Origin: Gnetum montanum
Taxonomy: Eukaryota > Streptophyta > Gnetopsida > Gnetales > Gnetaceae
Assembly: GCA_015680685.1 (NCBI GenBank)
Contig: MNCI01020108.1
Coordinates: 356,281 to 420,280 of the forward strand
Reading direction: 5' to 3'
Length of the DNA stretch: 64,000 bases
A program made the translations under genes and the position numbers. The notes under the pieces are model-generated. The model saw only the letters and a list, made by a program, of their open reading frames with translations. It was not told the DNA's origin and did no database searches. This document shows, one piece after another, positions 58,915 to 64,000 of this stretch (within the stretch, counting starts at the first letter, position 1; every line of letters begins with the position of its first letter).

Positions 58915-59568
58915 GTGATAGTGTTTATTATTATTGGAATTTGGCTGTGTATATTTTTGTCTATTTCATATGATTCCTAAGAAGAAAAGTATTCAAGCCT
59001 TGAATTGAGACATGAAGAGCATGACATATTCCTTTCAACTGATGATTGATTGATTGGATGAGATCAGCACTAAGGTAGATTAGAACACAAGTCCCAACCA
59101 TATTCAGCCATGTGGTGAGGATGTGTTATCTTACTCTAATGATGAGGAAGAAATTTCTTAGTTAGATGGAAAGAGATTTGATGAGGAGAAAGAAACTTCT
59201 AGCTATGGAAGTATGAAAACCCATTAGCTTAGGGTTCCAAGAAAAGGGAATTGAAATCCTCTTGCCATAGCTCCAATATTTTCATCTTTGACATTGACTT
59301 CTTCTCATGCAATCTTGATGATGAAGATGAAGTAAAACTAGCAAGAGAATTCCAAAATGCTACAAGACTTTTGTATGTGGAATTGAAATTTTCAATGGTG
59401 TAGATGGTACCAATGCTTTTGCGAGGTGGATAAAGGTACTTGACAAGCCTTTTGAGTTGGAAGAGGTAACAAATCAATTTAGAAGACATGATCTCAACTT
59501 GGTGAAAAAAAATCCCAAAGTTATGAGAGGCAAAATGGTCAACCTATTAGTGATTGGTCCTTGATAAA
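58915..59568 (+). mobile_element. Element F: 5' internal part of an LTR retrotransposon (Met-type PBS, gag remnant)
   Basis: tggtattagagtgatag at 58915-58931 resembles the plant initiator-Met tRNA primer site TGGTATCAGAGC. Some 460 bp on, a gag-like segment reads EIFNGVDGTNAFARWI, then FELEEVTNQF (about 59383-59475), as at the start of the gag core in many gypsy elements. Both are decayed. Element E is inserted at 59569 and the rest of F is not seen. Confidence 0.55.
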
Positions 59569-60351
59569 TGATAAGCGACAAGGTATCCCTACACTCAATC
59601 ATACAAATACCAGCATCCACGCACGATCCGGTCAAATTCCAAGTACTAAGTGCTTATGTGCCTTTGTGGAACAAGGATGGGTTGATCAATTGGTATCTTC
59701 CCAAGCTTACTTGTATAGCATCACTGTATGGTTAAGTAAACTTGAGCTACATGATTTTTATAGTTTTTATGTTTTTTTGTCCTAGTGCTACAAAGGGAGG
59801 AGAGAGATAACTAAGTAACTAATTTTGATTTAACTACTCAACTATGCTTTAACTAGTCCTAACACTAGCATCCGTTCTCACTTGCCATACACATCTTGAA
59901 CCAGTGCAACACTACTAGGATTACCAAAAGCTAATCGTTACTGGGTTACCAAGCATTACATGCATGCTCAAAGTGACCGTATTGAGTGTGATTGCTTAGG
60001 AGAGTTGTAGGGTAAGAGAGAGAACATTAATTAATCTATTCTGAATGTTGCAAGGTTTATCACAAAGCTCATCTTTATTGCCATACACAAGGTGTGCTCA
60101 GGTACACAATGCTTGAATAAAGATCCATTCACTTTATGACTCCTAGTCAGGCACTCAGACAAAATTCTATCTCTGGAAAGGGAAAAAGGAAAGAGTTTGT
60201 GTAAGGGACTAAGACTAACTATGTAAACCAAGTGCACCCACCTCTTATTTATAGGCAACGAGGGTAGGCCCCGATATCGTGTATGTGATATCGCGTGGAA
60301 GGCTCCAATATCATGTATGCGATATCGTGGATGCGATATTGTGGCTCATCA
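59569..60351 (-). repeat. 3' LTR of element E
   Basis: On the minus strand TGATGAG...GCTTATCA, 783 bp, with five gatat(c/t)-type palindromic cores (60270-60340) and a TATAAATAAGAGG box at about 60240-60252. Same family type as LTRs B and C. Confidence 0.87.
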
Positions 60352-60360
60352 TACCCCCAC

Positions 60361-62600
60361 AATTGAATGAAAACTCGTTCTCAAGTTCCTTACAAAATAT
60401 TGGAAAGGTATGGGATTATTGACTGAATGAGAACTGATAGCAATAGGGAATAACAAACTCAAAGTGCCTGGTGAACGAATTGACAAACATATTACAACAT
60501 TGGTGTTTACACCCTTTGTGGTGAACACTGTGCATAGATGACATCTAGACCCTCATTTGATAGCTTGAAGAGAGAGTAAAGAAAATGAGGCATGTTGCTG
60601 CCGATGTCACGATTGCACCTTCCGTTGTTTATCCATAGCCACATGACCAAACTTGTTCCCAGCGTAAACATTCCAGCTACAATCCATCCTGAGTGCTTCC
60701 TCCTATCCCAGTCCATAGTTTGTGTAATCGCCATCTTCACACACAACACAGTCACGAATGAGCAAGGATAAGTAAACCATAATGCAGTTGATACCTTGCC
60801 TCAATATAAAGCACATTGGCTGGGTTGTGGTTATGGCAGAAACTAGGTTAGAGGTTTATCACAGATAACTACTCAAGGTGTAGGGGTGATACAAGTAGTA
60901 GAATGGAAAAATTTGTAATAGGGCCTCCACGACTAAGAGTGAACCTTCGGTAGCAATAGGGTGGAAAAGTATAGGGAACAAGAAAAATGGGAAAAATAAC
61001 AATGACAATGGCAATAAAATGGATGTCATGGATGGGGATGAAATGAGAAATTACTGATTGTAAGAAATGTTTAAGGAGAAGAATTTAACAATTGCACCAT
61101 AAAGGATTGTCAGTGGGTCCTCCCCAAAGCAGGCTGATGCCCTTTATGCCTTGACAAATCCACAAAACAAAGAGTTCATAGGCTCTAGGAATGAAATATG
61201 GAAACAATGGTTAAAGACGGACCCACAAGAATTTACCAAAGAATAACAATGCATCAACCATGAGATAGACTAATCATAAAACTGACAATGAGGTGGAAAA
61301 TGGGAAGAAAAATGGAGAGTAGAAAATGGAATAGAATCCTAAGAGTAAGGTTGTGTAAAGTCCCTTGTGTATTTTATGGTTAAGGTGATTGAGTAGAACT
61401 AATTCCAAATCTAGACTTAAACCAGTCACATTCAATGACCTCGCATCAATACACTTTGCCAATCCATCCCCTTGAAGCAACAAGAATGCTTCCCTAAAGA
61501 GTCACCACCATTCCAAGGAGAGCAAGATGAAGAAGTAGGAAGCGAGAAGGGGCCTTAGTCAGAGAGAGCCTTTAGGCATGGATAACATTTCTTTCCAGTG
61601 CCATAACTAGTGCTTGCAGCCTAAATTTCTTTATTATGCCTAAGGGGTGTGCTTTGAATTCTCACCAGTTTTTTTTTTTTTTTTGTTTTTGTGTGAGAAC
61701 CACACCATGGAAAGAATTATTTGATTTATTCAACTTCCTGATGTTTTGTCATCGACGGAATGGTGGAGAACCCATGAAAAGCATCCAAGTACCCAAGAGA
61801 ATAGCTAGCACATGTGCATCAAATCCCCTTGAGGTCACACCCTTTTCAACCATTGAATCCTTCCTCGGTTTGAAGAATATGAAGCCACCAATTCATTAAT
61901 AAGTTTACATAAGAAAAGGGACAGTATAGCCCCAAAGCCAAGGGAGACCATAGAGTTGAATGGACAATGTGGGCTCATTGCCTGTTTTATCAAAAGAACC
62001 ATATCATAGTATCAACATTGAAAATCAAAGGTAAAAACCAAACATTAGCAACCAACATCATTATGATACAATCCACCATCATGAGCACTTATTGTATGAC
62101 AAATGAAAGTAAATCAAACAAAGAAATAGGAAAAAATGTGAATGATGGTGTAAAAAAAATAAATAAAATTGAAAACAAATGTGTAAAAAAAATACAAAAA
62201 GAAAAAGAAAAGAGCCGAGGGCTTAGAATGGTTAGCATTAGTGGCCATCTCCCTCACAACTGAGTTGGAAGGAGGAGATCCAAAATAATGAGCAAGGTTA
62301 TCCACCTACAGAGGTAGTATTGGTACTGGCTGTGCTAAGCTCATGGAAAGGTTTGGTTTATTGGACGTTAACGAACAGTTTCTTGTCTAGGCTCTCAGGT
62401 TTGTAAATCATCATGGCCCCTGAAGGAAAAGTTGCATAAATAATATAAGGTCCTTCTGACAACATTTGAAATTTAGTGTGTTGTGGCATGTGTGTGGGAT
62501 TCCAGTATAGAACCTTATCTCATGGTTGATATTTAAATTTCCTAATTTTTAGGTCATGATGTCGTTTATTAAAGGCCTTGTGCAATTCATTAGATGACAT
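60361..62600 (-). other. Element E post-integrase region, no gene recognised
   Basis: Low-complexity sequence with short frames only (for example a Lys/Asn-rich frame on the plus strand at 61967-62263 and a poly-T run at 61671-61684). The segment near 61105-61135 matches element B's spacer in reverse complement. Confidence 0.5.
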
Positions 62601-62609
62601 GGTGGCTAA

Positions 62610-63483
62610 TCAGTTCTCATCTAGAAAGTTAAGGGTCATTAACTGTTCTTTTTGTGCTAGATCAAAGTCAAGGTTGAGATGACATGCCATAGATAGGGTA
62701 TGAAGTTCTACTTGAATGGGAAGTGTTGGAAGTTTCCCGTACACTAACTCATAGGGAGAGTAGCCTATATGGATTTTCCATGTGGAGCGGTATGCACAAA
62801 GAGCATCGTTTAGTTTGGTGCTCCAATCTCTCCTATATTTGCTAATAGTTCTTGTCAATATTTTTATAATCTCCCTATTGGTGACCTCAGCTTGACCATT
62901 TTCTTGAGGGTGGTATGGAGTAGTAAGTTTGTGTTCAACTCCTAAGCGTTGCATATGGTTCCAAAAAGTTGCACTTGTAAAATGTGTGCCATTGTCAGAA
63001 ATAAGTGCATGAGGCACAACAAACTTGTTTATGATTTATTGTTGAACAAGTCGTGCAACTATAGATGATGTACAAATCCTTAACAGCAGCTACTTCTATC
63101 CATTTTGTAAAGTAGTCAACACCAACAATGATGTAAGCTTTCCCATTAGACATTCGTGTAATGGGCCCGATAAAATCAATTCCCCGTATTTCAAAGGGTT
63201 CTAAAGGTTGAATCCATTGTTGTGGATCCTCCATTCTAGTAGTCATTCCCCCATCACGTTGACAATGTTCACAAGATTGGATGAAATGATAGGCATATCG
63301 AAATAATGTAGGCCAATAATATCCTGCAAGTAGGATTTTAATGGTTGTTTGTCTCATGGCATAATGACCCCCACAAGGACCCTCATGAGCATCTTGGAGA
63401 ACTTGTAGTTGATTTATATCAGGGATGCACCATCGAACCAAGCTATCGAGACATGCTTTATAAAGTTGCTCGTTGATCTCCAT
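62610..63483 (-). pseudogene. Element E integrase
   Basis: Zinc-binding part HEGPCGGHY ... CEHCQRDG (63483 side), then the catalytic core: GIDFIGP with the first Asp, a frameshift near 63010-63060, ISDNGTHF with the second Asp (about 62985-63000), and PQENGQAEVTNRE with the catalytic Glu. It continues through WSTKLNDALCAYRSTWK and GYSPYELVYGK. All three catalytic acids are present, but the frameshift splits the gene. The zinc-finger and core wording is closer to Athila-type integrases than to that of element D. Confidence 0.9.
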
Positions 63484-63528
63484 AAAATACTTGGCTCGGT
63501 GAAGGAACTATTGTTTCTTTTTAACGCC

Positions 63529-64000
63529 TCACTCTTGTGGTGTTTGTTGTGTAAGGAGATAAGTGAGAATACTACTATACCAGTTTGTTTTCATTGTCAA
63601 TTGATTAGTTACTATACCTGCAAAGAGGAGTTCATCAGGGAAGTGATCAAAAATTGGATACTCATCCTCTTTGTTGTCCCATTGCAATCGAGATAAATGA
63701 TCAGCAACTACATTCTCGGTGTCTTTTCGATTAATCATTGTAAGATCGAACTCTTGTACGATTATGAGCCATCGTATGATGTGAGGACTCACCGTTGTTT
63801 ATTCATTAGGAACCTTATTGCACTATGATCTGTGTGCATGAATACCTTATAGCCCAAGACATAGTGCCTAAATTTTTCTAGTGCAAACACTACAGCCATT
63901 AATTCTTTCTTTGTTGTGGTGTAGTTAAGTTGTGCACTAGCAATACTCCTACTTGCATAGTGGATGTAATAAGGATGTTTTTGGTCATCTAATTGTGTAA
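63529..64000 (-). pseudogene. Element E RNase H, N-terminal end outside the window
   Basis: Minus-strand translation from the right edge gives YASRSIASAQLNYTTTKKEL, then VVFALEKFRHYVLGYK and HTDHSAIRFL. It continues with a frameshift near 63790 to IIRWLIIVQEFDLTMINRK and ENVVADHLSRL, the standard end of gypsy RNase H. The RT lies beyond 64000. Confidence 0.88.

Larger units (their letters stand above)
59569..64000 (-). mobile_element. Element E: Athila-like Ty3/gypsy retrotransposon, runs off the right edge
   Basis: Minus strand. The 3' LTR is at 59569-60351, the purine tract (tacccccac on plus) at 60352-60360, a long non-coding post-pol region follows to about 62600, and integrase and RNase H lie at 62610-64000. 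RT, protease, gag and the 5' LTR would be to the right of the window. The expected target site pentamer at the left is ataaa (59564-59568). Confidence 0.82.

Noticed and set aside
61967-62263. Lys/Asn-rich 98-codon open frame
   Set aside because: A-rich low-complexity DNA within the non-coding end of element E, no motif.

Overview
The window is nuclear DNA of a land plant with a large, repeat-swollen genome. The evidence is a plant-type 3-ketoacyl-CoA synthase, a nuclear-encoded organellar intron maturase, plant L1-type LINE remains, tRNA-derived SINEs and very decayed Athila/Tat-type Ty3/gypsy elements. A few genes in 64 kb and heavily mutated nested insertions would suit a gymnosperm, but the species cannot be told from the sequence alone. 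Two short assembly gaps occur (N at 870; N at 58543-58552).

Layout. 1-6.7 kb: a dead L1-like LINE on the minus strand, in two parts (about 1.0-2.5 and 5.3-6.7 kb). Between them lies a 1.9 kb fragment of a family B DNA polymerase of the mitochondrial linear-plasmid type. 7.5-10.4 kb: a single-exon nuclear maturase gene (nMAT1/nMAT2 type), plus strand. 10.9-22.2 kb: seven copies of one tRNA-derived SINE family, with two nested pairs, around a KCS gene on the minus strand (CDS 14285-15826, an inferred 5' UTR intron, TATA box near 17.12 kb and G-boxes upstream) and a possible small secreted-protein gene (20694-20993, minus).

22.2-56 kb is a Russian-doll stack of LTR retrotransposons. Element A (Athila-like; LTRs 22466-23513 and about 54733-55951) holds element B (24183-52163; gag plus an accessory coiled-coil ORF, no pol seen). 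B holds solo LTR C (28862-48247, flanked by AAACT on both sides). C is split by element D (29472-48025), an 18.5 kb Tat/Ogre-like element with gag-protease, RT, two RNase H domains and integrase. Between the protease and RT of D lies a multi-exon antisense gene (about 40060-36382, minus) with consistent splice sites. It is the most unusual feature here.

56-64 kb: the 5' part of another retrotransposon F (Met-type PBS at 58915, gag fragment) cut by element E, a minus-strand Athila-like element running off the right edge (3' LTR 59569-60351, integrase and RNase H at 62.6-64 kb).

All transposon ORFs carry many stops, most of them explicable as C-to-T or G-to-A transitions, as expected of long-methylated DNA. 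The two convincing host genes act separately: organellar group II intron splicing (nMAT) and very-long-chain fatty acid elongation (KCS). They are not co-regulated as far as the sequence shows.
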